This document shows positions 18,466 through 28,400 of a DNA stretch of 64,000 nt, piece after piece. Source of the stretch: Polyangia bacterium (GTDB lineage: Bacteria > Myxococcota_A > Polyangia > Nannocystales > Nannocystaceae). The translations under genes were made by a program, and so were the position numbers. How positions within the stretch are numbered: the first letter of the stretch is position 1; each line of letters opens with the position of its first letter. The stretch is from positions 62,001 through 126,000 of the forward strand of contig JAUHWG010000019.1 in the NCBI GenBank assembly GCA_030424595.1, given 5' to 3'. The notes under the pieces were generated by a model that saw nothing but the letters and a program-made list of their open reading frames with translations, was not told the origin of the DNA and did no database searches.

Positions 18466-20301
18466 ATGTCCGGGTCCGCGAAAGCCCCGCTCGAGCTCCT
18501 TCAGCCCGCGGTCGACGTCGAGCGGCGAGGCGATGGCACCCTCGTGCTCCGCTCGCCGGTCCCCCTCGAGGCGTACCCGCAGACCCTCAGCGAGCGCCTC
18601 TTCGCCTGGGCCGCGGCTGCGCCTGCGCGGGTCTTCCTCGGCGAGCGTCGCGGCGACGGCGGTTGGCGCGAGGTGACCTACGCAGAGGCGGTCGCCGAGG
18701 TGCTCGCCCTCGCGGAGGGGCTGCTCGTGCGTCTGCGGGCTCGCGGGCTCGAGGACGACCGACCGCTGGCGATCCTCAGCGACAACAGCGTCGACAGCGG
18801 GCTCCTCCTCCTGGCGGCGATGCACATCGGCGTGCCGGTGGCGATGGTCTCGCCCGCCTACTCGCTGCTCTCCGCCGACCTCGGCAAGCTCCGGGCGATA
18901 GGCTCGCAGACCCGGCCGGCGCTGGTCTTCGCCGACGACGGCGAACGCTACGCGCGGGCGCTGGCGGCCCTCGAGGCCCTCGGCGCGGAGCCGATCGTCG
19001 GCGCCCGGGGCCTCGCCGAGCTCCGGGCGACGCCGACGGCGGAGGTCGAGCGTCGTCATCGTCAGACCGGCCCCGACACCGTCGCCAAGATCCTCTTCAC
19101 CTCGGGATCGACCGGCGCGCCCAAGGGGGTGCTCAACACCCAGCGGATGCTCTGCGCGAACCAGCAGGCGATAGCTCAGCTCTGGCCCTTCCTGCGGCGG
19201 ACGCCGCCGGTGCTGGTCGATTGGTTGCCGTGGAACCACACCTTCGGCGGCAACCACAATTTCAACATGGTCGTCTTCCACGGCGGGACCCTGTGGATCG
19301 ACCGCGGCAAGCCGGCGCCCGGGCTCATCGATCGGAGCGTCGCCAACCTCCGCGAGCGCTCGCCGACCCTCTACTTCAACGTCCCCCGCGGGTTCGACGT
19401 TCTCCTGCCGGCGCTGGAGGCCGACCCGGAGCTCGCCGCTCACTTCTTCGCCGACCTGCAGGTCATCTTCTACGCCGCGGCTGCGCTGCCGCAGTCGCTC
19501 TGGGAGCGGCTTTGGCGGCTCAGCGAGCGGACCTGCGGGCGGCGGGTCTTCATGGCCTCAGCGTGGGGCTCGACCGAGACCGCGCCGCTGGTGACCTCGG
19601 TCCACTTTCCGATCCCGCGCGCAGGGGTGATCGGCCTGCCGGCGCCGGGCGCTGAGCTCAAGCTGGTGCCGGTCGCGGGCAAGCTCGAGGCCCGCGTGCG
19701 CGCGCCCTGGGTGACGCCGGGCTATCTCGGCGAGCCTGAGCTCACGGCCCAGGCCTTCGACGAGGAGGGCTTCTACCGCACCGGCGACGCGGTCGCCTTC
19801 GCCGATCCTGCGGCGCCGGAGCGTGGGGTGACCTTCGCCGGCCGGATCGCCGAGGATTTTAAGCTGACCTCGGGGACCTGGGTCCACGTCGGCTCGCTGC
19901 GGGTCGCGGTGATCGAGGCCGCCGCGCCGCTGGTCCAGGACGCCGTGATCACCGGCGACGGGCGAGAGGGGCTCGGGGCGCTGATCTTCCCGAGCCTGGC
20001 CGGAGCGCGGGCGATCGTCGGCGACCCCGACGGTGATCTCGAGACCCTCTGCGCCGAGAGCGTGCTCCGCGAGCACCTGCGGGCGGGCCTCGCCGAGCAC
20101 AACGCCCGCAACCCGCAGAGCAGCCGGCGGATCGAGCGGGCGCTGCTGATGATCGAGCCGCCGCAGATCGACGCCAGCGAGATCACCGACAAGGGCTACA
20201 TCAACCAGCGGGCCGTGATCGAGCGGCGCGCCGCGGAGGTCGAGCGCCTCTACGCGGCGGAGGACCCCGACGTGATCGCGGTCGCCCCCGAGGTCCCGTA
20301 G
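18466..20301 (+). CDS. Feruloyl-CoA-synthase-like AMP-dependent ligase
   Basis: 611-residue ANL-superfamily enzyme. The AMP-binding P-loop is LFTSGSTGAPKGV; later motifs are WLPWNHTFGGNHNFN, ASAWGSTETAP (A5), and YRTGDAV (A7). The WNHTFGGNHNF segment and the overall length (about 610) fit feruloyl-CoA synthase-type ligases, which activate a hydroxycinnamate or similar aromatic acid to its CoA thioester via an acyl-AMP. The real substrate is not known. The C-terminal domain has DKGYINQRAVIERR, where the Lys may be the A10 catalytic lysine. TAGGGT lies 8 nt before the ATG. No enoyl-CoA hydratase or vanillin gene is nearby. Confidence 0.85.
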   Translation: MSGSAKAPLELLQPAVDVERRGDGTLVLRSPVPLEAYPQTLSERLFAWAAAAPARVFLGERRGDGGWREVTYAEAVAEVLALAEGLLVRLRARGLEDDRPLAILSDNSVDSGLLLLAAMHIGVPVAMVSPAYSLLSADLGKLRAIGSQTRPALVFADDGERYARALAALEALGAEPIVGARGLAELRATPTAEVERRHRQTGPDTVAKILFTSGSTGAPKGVLNTQRMLCANQQAIAQLWPFLRRTPPVLVDWLPWNHTFGGNHNFNMVVFHGGTLWIDRGKPAPGLIDRSVANLRERSPTLYFNVPRGFDVLLPALEADPELAAHFFADLQVIFYAAAALPQSLWERLWRLSERTCGRRVFMASAWGSTETAPLVTSVHFPIPRAGVIGLPAPGAELKLVPVAGKLEARVRAPWVTPGYLGEPELTAQAFDEEGFYRTGDAVAFADPAAPERGVTFAGRIAEDFKLTSGTWVHVGSLRVAVIEAAAPLVQDAVITGDGREGLGALIFPSLAGARAIVGDPDGDLETLCAESVLREHLRAGLAEHNARNPQSSRRIERALLMIEPPQIDASEITDKGYINQRAVIERRAAEVERLYAAEDPDVIAVAPEVP

Positions 20302-20333
20302 CCCTGGGCTGGGCCTGTCGGCGTTCGTTCGAA

Positions 20334-20384
20334 GGGCGCTCGCAGGGCGCTCGCAGGGCGCTCGCAGGGCGCTCGCAGGGCGCA
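20334..20384. repeat. 11-bp tandem repeat, about 4.6 copies
   Basis: gggcgctcgca repeated without interruption in the gap between the ligase gene and the convergent cupin gene. Confidence 0.9.
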
Positions 20385-20463
20385 GGGCTCGACCTCCGGC
20401 GCGGGTCGAAGGTCAGCTCCGCGGACCACAATCGCGTCGCTGCGGAGCGGGCTGTCCGCTGGG

Positions 20464-20844
20464 CTAGGCTAGGCGCTGCGGAGCGTCGACGGTCAGGGGC
20501 CCGCCGGCGTCGCCGGTGTTGACGGTGCCCGCGGGCTCGAAGAGGAGCACGTGCACCTCCTCGTCGGCGACCGGGCGGTGCTCGACGCCGCGGGGGACGA
20601 TCAAAAACTCGCCCGGATCGAGCGTGATCGTCCGCGCGCGCAGCTCGATCCGCAGGCGGCCGCGGAGCACCATGAAGAGCTCGTCAGCGTCGGCGTGGGC
20701 GTGCCAGACGAACTCGCCGAGGAGCTTGGCGACCTTGACCTCCTGACCGTTGAGGGCGCCGACGATCCGCGGCGCCCAGTGACCGTCGAAGGTCGCGAGG
20801 GCGGCGCTCAGGTCGACCTTGTCGAGGCTCGACGAGTCGCTCAT
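20464..20844 (-). CDS. Cupin-domain protein
   Basis: 126-residue single-domain cupin. Motif 1 is visible as WHAHADADELFMVLRG and motif 2 as PGEFLIVPRGVEHRP, giving the His/His/Glu/His metal site. It resembles small metal-dependent cupins annotated as mannose-6-phosphate isomerase-like or ectoine-synthase-like, but the substrate is open. The ATG overlaps the TGA of the upstream VOC gene by four bases (ATGA), so the two are translated together. Confidence 0.88.
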   Translation of the reverse strand: MSDSSSLDKVDLSAALATFDGHWAPRIVGALNGQEVKVAKLLGEFVWHAHADADELFMVLRGRLRIELRARTITLDPGEFLIVPRGVEHRPVADEEVHVLLFEPAGTVNTGDAGGPLTVDAPQRLA

Positions 20845-21224
20845 GACGCCCCTTTCGCGGGGGCGTCCGACCAGACCCCGAGGACGTTGCCGGCGGGGTC
20901 GGCGAAGTGGAAGCGGCGACCGCCCGGGAAGGAGAAGATCGGCGCGACGATCCGCCCGCCGTTGGCCTCGACCGCGGCGGCGCTGGCTTCGAGCTCGCTG
21001 GAGTAGAGGATCACCAGGGGCCCGCCCGGCGTGACCTCGCCCTGGTCGTGGAGCCCGCCGTTCATCCGCCCATCTTCGAAGGCGGAATATCCCTCGCCCC
21101 AGTCGGTGAAGCGCCAGCCGAAGGCGCCGCTGTAGAACGACTTGGCGGCGGGGATATCGTCGACGACGAGCTCGACGTAGTCGAGGCGGTGATGGTGCTG
21201 CGCGTTCTCGCTGGGGCTCGCCAT
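20841..21224 (-). CDS. VOC family (glyoxalase-like) protein
   Basis: 127 residues. Glyoxalase/bleomycin-resistance fold: DYVELVVDDIPAAKSFYSGA at the start, GWRFTDWGEGYSAFEDG in the middle, and RRFHFADPAGNVLGVWSD at the end, the usual beta-alpha-beta-beta-beta signature. Function ranges from glyoxalase to dioxygenase in this family and cannot be set here. TAGGCT is 8 nt before the ATG. It forms a two-gene operon with the downstream cupin and is divergent from the lipoprotein gene at 21331. Confidence 0.88.
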   Translation of the reverse strand: MASPSENAQHHHRLDYVELVVDDIPAAKSFYSGAFGWRFTDWGEGYSAFEDGRMNGGLHDQGEVTPGGPLVILYSSELEASAAAVEANGGRIVAPIFSFPGGRRFHFADPAGNVLGVWSDAPAKGAS

Positions 21225-21330
21225 GGGAGCGGAGCCTACCAGGCTCCTCGGGCTCGCCGCAGGGGGAGCGCGGCGAGCTGGCATCGCCGTGAAGGTGCCG
21301 TGGGCGCTGGGTGGTATGCTCCTCGCGGCG

Positions 21331-22248
21331 ATGGGCGGCGAGCGCAGCAGAGGCGAGCAAGGGGCGGCTTGGGCGGCGTTGGCGATCGGGGCGACGCTCT
21401 GCGTCACCTCCTGCGGGAGACGCGGGGAGGAGCCGGTCGCGGATCCCTCGTCGGCGCGCGGCGGGCAGACCGAGGCGCAGCGTCAGCTCGCGGCGGACGC
21501 GACGGCCCTGCCGGCCTTCGACGTCGAGGCCGGCGCGGAGGATCTGCGCTCCGCGGCCAGCGCGGCCCTCGGCAGCAGCAAGGAGACCCCAGCGCCGACC
21601 TGCGGCCCGACCCACTCCTACGACTACATCGCCTCGGACATCCTCTGCGACGACGGGCGGAGCCCCTTCCTCGGCGATCTCCGGGCGGCGATGGGCACCC
21701 GCAGCGGCAGCGTCGGCACAGGCCCGTCAGGGCACGTCATCGATCTCTACGAGGTCCCCTGTCCGGAGGGGGTCAAGCAGATCTACGTCGACATGTACGA
21801 CTGCGACAACGCGTCGCCGACCCGCTCCGAGTTCGAGGTCCAGAGCCTCATGCTCGGGGTGCTCGGCGGCGACACGGCGCCCTACATCAAGCGCTGCGAG
21901 CAGGAGGACGCGAAGCGGGCGAGCGGGCGGATCTCGGTGCTCCTCCAGAGCTGCGTGACCGGCATGCCCGGGGTGCTCGACGTCGCCGGCGATCGGGTCG
22001 CGGCGCTCAAGTGGTTGAAGGAGTGGTGTGCGAGCGCCGACGGGAAGGCCGAGGACGGGGCGCCGGAGCGCTTTGTCTACCTCCACAACGTGATCGAGTC
22101 GGAGCTCAACCTGACCATGGAGGCGAACCAAGGCGGCAAGGGCGACGACGACGTCCGGGAGCAGCTGACGCGGGACTTCACGGCGGCATGCAAGGTCGAA
22201 CGGGCCGCCTTTGAGCGTTGGCGATCGACCCAGGGCGAGCCCGAGTAG
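21331..22248 (+). CDS. Lipoprotein of unknown function
   Basis: 305 residues from the ATG at 21331; TATGCT lies 10 nt upstream. Signal peptide with lipobox VTSC (Cys28), then a charged linker and a domain with CGPTHSYDYIASDILCDDG, HVIDLYEVPCP, VDMYDCD and SCVTGMPGVLD. The HVIDLYEVPCP and VDMYDC stretches suggest a compact disulfide-containing fold. I do not recognise the family. An earlier in-frame ATG (21316) would overlap the TATGCT box. The downstream 188-bp gap is convergent with the VWA gene and shows only weak inverted repeats. Confidence 0.75.
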   Translation: MGGERSRGEQGAAWAALAIGATLCVTSCGRRGEEPVADPSSARGGQTEAQRQLAADATALPAFDVEAGAEDLRSAASAALGSSKETPAPTCGPTHSYDYIASDILCDDGRSPFLGDLRAAMGTRSGSVGTGPSGHVIDLYEVPCPEGVKQIYVDMYDCDNASPTRSEFEVQSLMLGVLGGDTAPYIKRCEQEDAKRASGRISVLLQSCVTGMPGVLDVAGDRVAALKWLKEWCASADGKAEDGAPERFVYLHNVIESELNLTMEANQGGKGDDDVREQLTRDFTAACKVERAAFERWRSTQGEPE

Positions 22249-22436
22249 CCCACGCTGCGCCAGCTCGGTGACCGAGGGGAGCGACGAGGGCCGCGCCCTT
22301 AGCTTGCAGCGGAGCTCTCCTGAGGCCCGCGCTGAAGAGCCATCCCCTGCGCCTTGCGGTCGCCGCAACGGGCGACCCCCGGCCGCAGCGTAGCTGCCGA
22401 GGGTCGTCCTGCCGGGCTGCGGCGCAGTACAGGAGC

Positions 22437-24143
22437 CTAGCCGCGGGCGGACCGACGACGGCTGATGAGCGAGTCGGCGCCGATCGCCGCGAGGAGGAGG
22501 ACGGCCATCGTCGAGGCGAAGAGCAGGTGGGCCGTCAAGCGCTCCATCAGCTCGTCCCAGAGGGTCTTGCTGGGGCTCTCCTCATCGTCGCCAGCGCTGA
22601 CGAGCGCCTCCGTCTCGGGGAAGAGATCGAGCTCCGCGCCGCAGCCCTCGGGCTCCGGCGTGGCCTCGGGCTCGGCGATGGGGGTCGTCCCTAGCTGCTC
22701 CGCCTGCTCGTCGCCGCCGAGCTCGTCGCGGATCATCCGCGCCATCGCGTCGTGCAGGCTCTCGACCTTGTAGCTGTCGACGTGGGCCTCCTCGTGGTGG
22801 CCGCCGATCCCCGAGTGGTCGGTCAGGAAGATGTACTGGCCGCCGGTGATCTTCGCCGCGAGGCGCATCTCGGCCTCGGCCATGCCGGCGACGCCGCTGC
22901 TCGCGATCGGGTAGATCGCCGTCTTGGCCTCGCGGTGGTCGAGGAGGGCGTCGGCGTAGCGGCGCGCGCCCTTGCCGGAGTGGGAGGGCGCGTCGGCGAC
23001 GAGGAAGACCATCCGCGCGGTCTCGTCGCTGGTCCGCCAGGAGAGCTCCGAGCTGGCGACCATCGCCAGGTCCATCGCCTCCGGCATGTCACCGCCGCCG
23101 CCGGCCTGCTGCTTGCCGAGGTCGTCGACGAAGGCGTCGAGCCCCTCGAAGTCGACGCTGCGGGTGACATAGGCGTCCCCGTGATCGCGGTAGACGACCA
23201 TCGCCCAGCGCTGGTCGACGCCGGGGAACTGTCTCGAGACACCCTCGGCGATGTCGCGGATCTCGACCTTCAGGTACTCGAGCTCGTCGCCCATGCTGCC
23301 GGTGGTGTCGATGACGAGGGCGATGTCCAGGCTGGTCGGAGCGTCGACGTGGCGCTTGGTCGGCGCGTCCAGGTGCCAGAGCTTGTCGTCGATGCCGAGG
23401 CGGGCGCGGTCGCCCGCTAGCTTCTTCAGCGCCTTGGCGTAGCCCGCAGGATCGGCGTTGTCATCGACCGCGCCAGCGGTGAGCGAGCGAGCCTGGATGT
23501 TGCGGTCGTAGTGCGCCGAGGCGTAGGCGCCCCCTGTCGGGCCGCCTGCCGCTGCTCCCGCGCCGCGTCCGTAGCCGCTGCCGAGGCCGATCGTGCCCTC
23601 TCCGACCCCGCCGCCCCCGCGGCCGGTGCCGACGAGGCCGAGCCCGCCGACGCCGTAGGACTCGCCGATCTCGGCGCCGACAAGCCCGCCCCAGACGTCG
23701 GCGTCGTCGCTGCCGACCGCGAAGGCGGAGCCGGAGTAGTCGCGCGCCATCGACGGGATCGCGTCCTTGGGCCCCTTCATCGCGTAGAGGCCGCTCTTCG
23801 TCTTCGTCTCCGGGATCCCCATGGCGACGGGCTCGGGGCCGGGGGGGATCAACGCGGCGAGCTCATCGACGCTGCTCATCGGATCCTTCGCGTCGACCTC
23901 CCGGTCTTCTGCCTCGATCGCCTCGATCGCCTCGATCGCGTCTATTGCGTCGATCGCCTCGATCACCTCGAGCTCGGCGACCTCGTCGTCCCGACCTTCC
24001 TCGTCGCCGAGCCCCGGCGCCGTGCTCATGGTCATGAGGACAGCTAGGGAGAGGACGCCGCTCACGCAGCAGACCGTTGTCAGGGGCCAGCGGCTCCAGA
24101 AGCTCAGGGGCGCGCGTGTCGAGGGGCGTGGTCGCGTGGTCAT
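22437..24143 (-). CDS. VWA-domain membrane protein with Gly-rich myxobacterial motif
   Basis: 568 residues. One N-terminal helix (about 20-40); an acidic IEAIDAI repeat encoded by a 9-bp tandem repeat (about residues 58-80); a Gly-rich segment GTGRGGGGVGEGTIGLG, a signature I associate with myxobacterial AgmX/TonB-type envelope proteins; a VWA domain with MIDAS DTTGSMGDE and a second metal-site region GGGGDMPEAMD; and a C-terminal helix (about 543-560). The VWA part would face the periplasm. The gene follows the prenyltransferase gene by 124 bp on the same strand. Function unknown; surface assembly or motility is only a guess from the motif. Confidence 0.8.
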   Translation of the reverse strand: MTTRPRPSTRAPLSFWSRWPLTTVCCVSGVLSLAVLMTMSTAPGLGDEEGRDDEVAELEVIEAIDAIDAIEAIEAIEAEDREVDAKDPMSSVDELAALIPPGPEPVAMGIPETKTKSGLYAMKGPKDAIPSMARDYSGSAFAVGSDDADVWGGLVGAEIGESYGVGGLGLVGTGRGGGGVGEGTIGLGSGYGRGAGAAAGGPTGGAYASAHYDRNIQARSLTAGAVDDNADPAGYAKALKKLAGDRARLGIDDKLWHLDAPTKRHVDAPTSLDIALVIDTTGSMGDELEYLKVEIRDIAEGVSRQFPGVDQRWAMVVYRDHGDAYVTRSVDFEGLDAFVDDLGKQQAGGGGDMPEAMDLAMVASSELSWRTSDETARMVFLVADAPSHSGKGARRYADALLDHREAKTAIYPIASSGVAGMAEAEMRLAAKITGGQYIFLTDHSGIGGHHEEAHVDSYKVESLHDAMARMIRDELGGDEQAEQLGTTPIAEPEATPEPEGCGAELDLFPETEALVSAGDDEESPSKTLWDELMERLTAHLLFASTMAVLLLAAIGADSLISRRRSARG

Positions 24144-24267
24144 GCCTCAACTGACAGCGCTGGGCAGCGATGGTTCCGAGAAAAAACCAAAGCCTGCGTC
24201 GCCGCCAGGATCCACGCGAGCGCTCCGGAGCGCGCCGCTCGCCCCGAGCTCCGGGGAGCGCTGCTCG

Positions 24268-25245
24268 CTAGGAGTGGCGGCTCGGCTGCTGGTCCGGCGC
24301 GATCCCGGGGGCAGGTCGGGCCCAGCCCCGCTCCTCCGCCAGCTCGATCTTCGGCACGGCCATCGCCGCGTCGAAGACAGCGCCGACATCCCCGGTGTAG
24401 TCGTCCTCGATCTTGAGGTAGGTGCCCCGAGAGCCGTGGGACCAACCGATGATAAAGTGGGGATCGTCGACGAGCGCCGGGACCTCGGCGGCGAAGCGAC
24501 GGAGCAGCGGATCGTGCTCCGGGACGCTGTCGCGGGTGAACCCGGGGACATAAAAGCAGATGCGCTCGATCGCCGCGCTCTCCCAGCCGTAGGTGACGCC
24601 GATGCAGCCTGTGCGGGCGGCGTGGGCCTGGGCGGCGCGGCTCGGCGGACGAAAGCCGAGCCGCTCGCAGGCCTCGGTCACGAGCTCGCCGGTGCCGTGG
24701 CTCGGCCGAGAGGGGCGGAAGTAGAGGTTGATCGAGGCGTTGATGAAGTCGGCGCCGACGATCGTCGCCGCGTCGAGGCCGAGCTCGCGGAGCACCGGCA
24801 GGGAGGGGCGAAAGCAGCGGGGCATCGCCGGCAGCGAGAGCAGAGCTTCGGGGTCGTACGCGCCGTCGATGAACTGCCAGATCTTGACCAGTCCGCGGAC
24901 CGCCTCAAAGTCGACGCCGTAGCCGAGGGCGGGGAAGCGCTCGGCGACCTCCGGCAGCCAGCGGAAGATCGGGTGCTGGGTCGGCGTGAGCTCGCCGTGG
25001 CTGACGGCGCGATCAAACGGATGTTCTCGGGTCACGAGGTCGAGGTAGCGAAAGCAGAGGTCTCGCTTGTCTTGGGGCTTCGTCGTCGATCGGATCTGGC
25101 ACGAGTGCTCGAGGAACCCGCGCTGAAACGTCGCGAGAACCCGTCGCAGAGTCTCTTCGGAGTAGGAGACCCCGGTCAGGTCGGCGGCCGCGATCAGATC
25201 GCGGAGCAGCGTGGAGAGCGAGCGATTGCAAAGATGCTGGACCAT
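24268..25245 (-). CDS. ABBA-type aromatic prenyltransferase (CloQ/NphB family)
   Basis: 325 residues, close to the 300-330 of the family. The ABBA order is recognisable: GYGVDFEAVRGLVK near one third of the protein, INLYFRP in the middle, then CIGVTYGWES, ERICFYVPGF, and the C-terminal FIIGWSHGSRGTYLKIEDDY, the last matching the paired basic/Tyr residues that hold the diphosphate in NphB-like enzymes. Members transfer dimethylallyl or geranyl groups to phenols, naphthalenes or phenazines without a DDxxD motif. No polyketide or aromatic-acid pathway lies beside it, so the acceptor is unknown. It is 215 bp downstream of the giant kinase gene on the same strand. Confidence 0.8.
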   Translation of the reverse strand: MVQHLCNRSLSTLLRDLIAAADLTGVSYSEETLRRVLATFQRGFLEHSCQIRSTTKPQDKRDLCFRYLDLVTREHPFDRAVSHGELTPTQHPIFRWLPEVAERFPALGYGVDFEAVRGLVKIWQFIDGAYDPEALLSLPAMPRCFRPSLPVLRELGLDAATIVGADFINASINLYFRPSRPSHGTGELVTEACERLGFRPPSRAAQAHAARTGCIGVTYGWESAAIERICFYVPGFTRDSVPEHDPLLRRFAAEVPALVDDPHFIIGWSHGSRGTYLKIEDDYTGDVGAVFDAAMAVPKIELAEERGWARPAPGIAPDQQPSRHS

Positions 25246-25460
25246 TGTTCGTTTCTGCCCCCGACCTCTTCGGTAGCATGAAATCGCGCGCAGGTATCCC
25301 GGTCGGCATTCGCAGCGGTACGGAGCATGTGCCGAGAGAACCTGTGGTTCGCCAGCACCTGCAAATTACAGATCGTGCCTCCTGTCCCGAAGGACTTTGT
25401 AGACCTCTGCGAAGCCCAGGTCTCACCCGGGGCTCTCGCTGCTCACGTCGAGAGCCGAGC

Positions 25461-28400
25461 TCAAGGAGCTGGCTCGTCGGTCGCCGCGGGGCTCGTCGGT
25501 ACAGCCGGGAGCGTGAAGAAGAAGACGCTTCCGACGCCGAGCTCGCTGGTCAGTCCGATCGTCCCGTCGAGGCGATCCGCGATCCGCTTGACGATCGAGA
25601 GGCCGAGGCCGTGACCGTCGGCCCGCGCTCCCTCGAGGCGGGCGAACTCGCCGAAGACCTGGCGCTGCTCCTCAGGGGTGATGCCGGGGCCGTTGTCGCG
25701 GACCCAAAAACGTATCGACGTGTCCTCAAGGACATCTGCTCCGACCTCGACGATCGGCGGGCGGCCACCGTACTTGAGGGCGTTGCTGATGTAGTTGGCC
25801 CAGATCTCCTCGACCCAGGGGGCGTGGCCGAGGGCCGCGGGCCAGCTCTTCGGGCGGCGGATGACCGCGCTGTACTCCTTGGTCATCGCGTCGAGGCGCC
25901 CGAGCGCGCCGTCGACGACAGCGCCCATCGCGATCGGCTGCATCTGCACAGCCCCCTTGCGGACGCTGGCGAGGAGGAGGATCTCGTTGACGATCCGCAC
26001 CGACTGATCGCCGGTCTGGGCGATCCGCTCTAGCACCTCGACGGTCTCCTCTTTGTCGATGTCGTCGATGTCGTCGAGGAGGTAGCGGGCGTACCCCTCG
26101 ATGGTCCCGAGCGGGTTTTTCAGGTCGTGGGCGACGGTCCTGGCGAAGGCGTCGAGCTCGAGGTTGCTGGCGGTCAGCTGATCGTTGGTCTCGCTGAGCT
26201 CAGCGGTCCGTTGCTCGACCTTACGCTCGAGGTTGGCGAAGAGGTCGGCGTTCTCGAGGGAGGTCGCCATCTGCGAGGCGAGCATCTGCAGGAAGGAGAA
26301 GCGGGCCTCGTAGAAGGCGCCGTCGCTGATCGAGTTCTCGAGGTAGAGGACGCCGACGAGCCGCGACTGGTTGACCAGCGGCATGCAGAGGATCGAGCGG
26401 ATCGGGTGCTTGGCGAGGTAGGGGTCGTCGGAGAAGTTGTCGCTGTTTTGGTTGATGTCGCGGACCACAGCCTCGCGGGTGCGGGCGACGTAGTGGAGCA
26501 TCGACAGGGGGAGCGCGTCGGTGTCGGCGTCGACGTCGAAGTCGACGGCGGTGCCGTCGCTGGTCGCTCGCCCCTCGACGGTCACTCGCCAGCCCTCATC
26601 TCGGCTCTGGAGGAGGAGGCCACGGTCCGCGCCGGCGGACTCGAGGACCATCTTGATCAGGGCCGCGAGCAGCCTCCCCGGGACGATCTCGCGGGAGATG
26701 GCCTGGGACGCCCGGAGCACCGAGGTCAGGTCGAGGGTCGAGGAGAGGGCGACCGTCGCGTGGACGGTCGCGCTGCGGGAGATGCTGGCGGAGGCCTTGG
26801 CGACGAGGTGGGGGTGGGCCCGCTCGAGCGCGGCCGTCTTGGCGAGCGCGCCCCAGCGGAGGTACGCGCGGTGGGAGAGGCGGAGGAAGTGACGGGCGAG
26901 CTCCTCGAAGCCGCCGCTTTGGTAGAAGTCCGCGGCCATCTCGGCGATGAGGCCCTGGTCTCGGAGCATCCGCTGCTCCGTCGCGGCCGCGAGCGCGCGG
27001 TCGTAGGCCGGGCGAGCGTCACGGTCGCGGCCCTCAAAGCGGGCGAGCTCGGCCTCGATCAGGTGGCGGTGGTGGAGGTAGCTGTGGGGCGCCGACTCGC
27101 CCCACTTGGCGAGCTTGGCGAGGTTGGCCCGGACCCGGGCGAGGGCCCTCCGTCGGCCCCAGCCCCGCAGCTCGGGCAGCTCGCGGAGGGTCAGGAGGGC
27201 GTCGAAGAAGCGCGACTCCGCGGCCGGCGGGAAGCCGGGGAGGTCGTCGAGGTGCTCGGGGATCCGGGCGACGGTCTCCCGCGCGGCCTGGTAGTCGCCG
27301 AAGACGACCAGGACGTAGGTCTTCTGGAGGCAGGCCTCGACGATCGCTCGGGTGTCGCGGAGGCGGTAGCTCTCGCGCAGGTTGGCCTGGATGTCGAAGC
27401 GCTCGCTGAGGAGGGCCTTCGGATCGGCGCTCTCGCCCCGGAGGTTGTTGGCGACCTGAAGGTAGAGCTCGCAGAGCTCGGCGGCGCGGCCCTGGCCCAG
27501 CGGAGCGAGGGCGTCGGCCATCTGCTCGAGGTCGGTCTTGAGGTCGACGAGGTTCTCCGCGGCGCGGAGCAGGAAGTAGGAGCGGATGTAGCCGCAGTGC
27601 GAGGCGAACTCGAGATCGCCGACCTCGAGGCCGCTGACGTAGCCGTCGAAGAGCCGATCAGCGCAGACGCCCGGGTGCTCGGACCAGGAGAGGACGAAGG
27701 TGCCGAGGGCGAAGAGGGTCTTCGCCTTGTAGGGCCGCGTCATCGGCCACTCGAGCATCTCGTCGCAGACGGGGACGAGCCGCCGGGCGCCGGCGAAGTC
27801 GCCGATCGGTCCGGCGAGGATCAGCGCGTAGCAGGCGTAGGCGAAGCCGGAGGCCGGCGTGTTGCCGTAGCGGACCGAGAGCTTGAGCATCGCCAGGGCG
27901 ATGAGGATGAACGAGTCCGGGTTGCTGCGGTACGACGCTGAGATCACGCCGCCCATGACCTCGATCTGGGCGAGGACCCTAGGGTCTGTCGCTTGGGGCA
28001 GGTCCGAGAGGCTCTCGAGGCGCTTGCCGGCGAGGGCCGCCTTGGCCCGGACGACCGCGGTGAGGACGTCGAGCTTGCCGGGGGAGCGGGGGAGGCGGAC
28101 GCCGAGGTCGCGGAGGAGGGAGATCGCCAGCTCCAGCGCCTGCGGGAGGTCGAGCTGGATCGTCTTCGCCTGGATCAAGACCTCTTGGATCTTGGCCCGC
28201 TCGAGGACGTCGGCGGCCTGGGCCGTGAGCAGCTCGGTCCGCGCCTCCATGTCCTCGTAGGCGCCGGTCATGCAGGCCGACTGGGCGGCGCCGAGGTTGA
28301 GGGCGAAGGTCAGCTCGTGGTCACTGGACCAGCCCTCCTCGCCCACACTGTCAGCGCCGATCCGGTAGTAGTCGAGGGCCGCCGAGAAGGCCGAGGCGTC

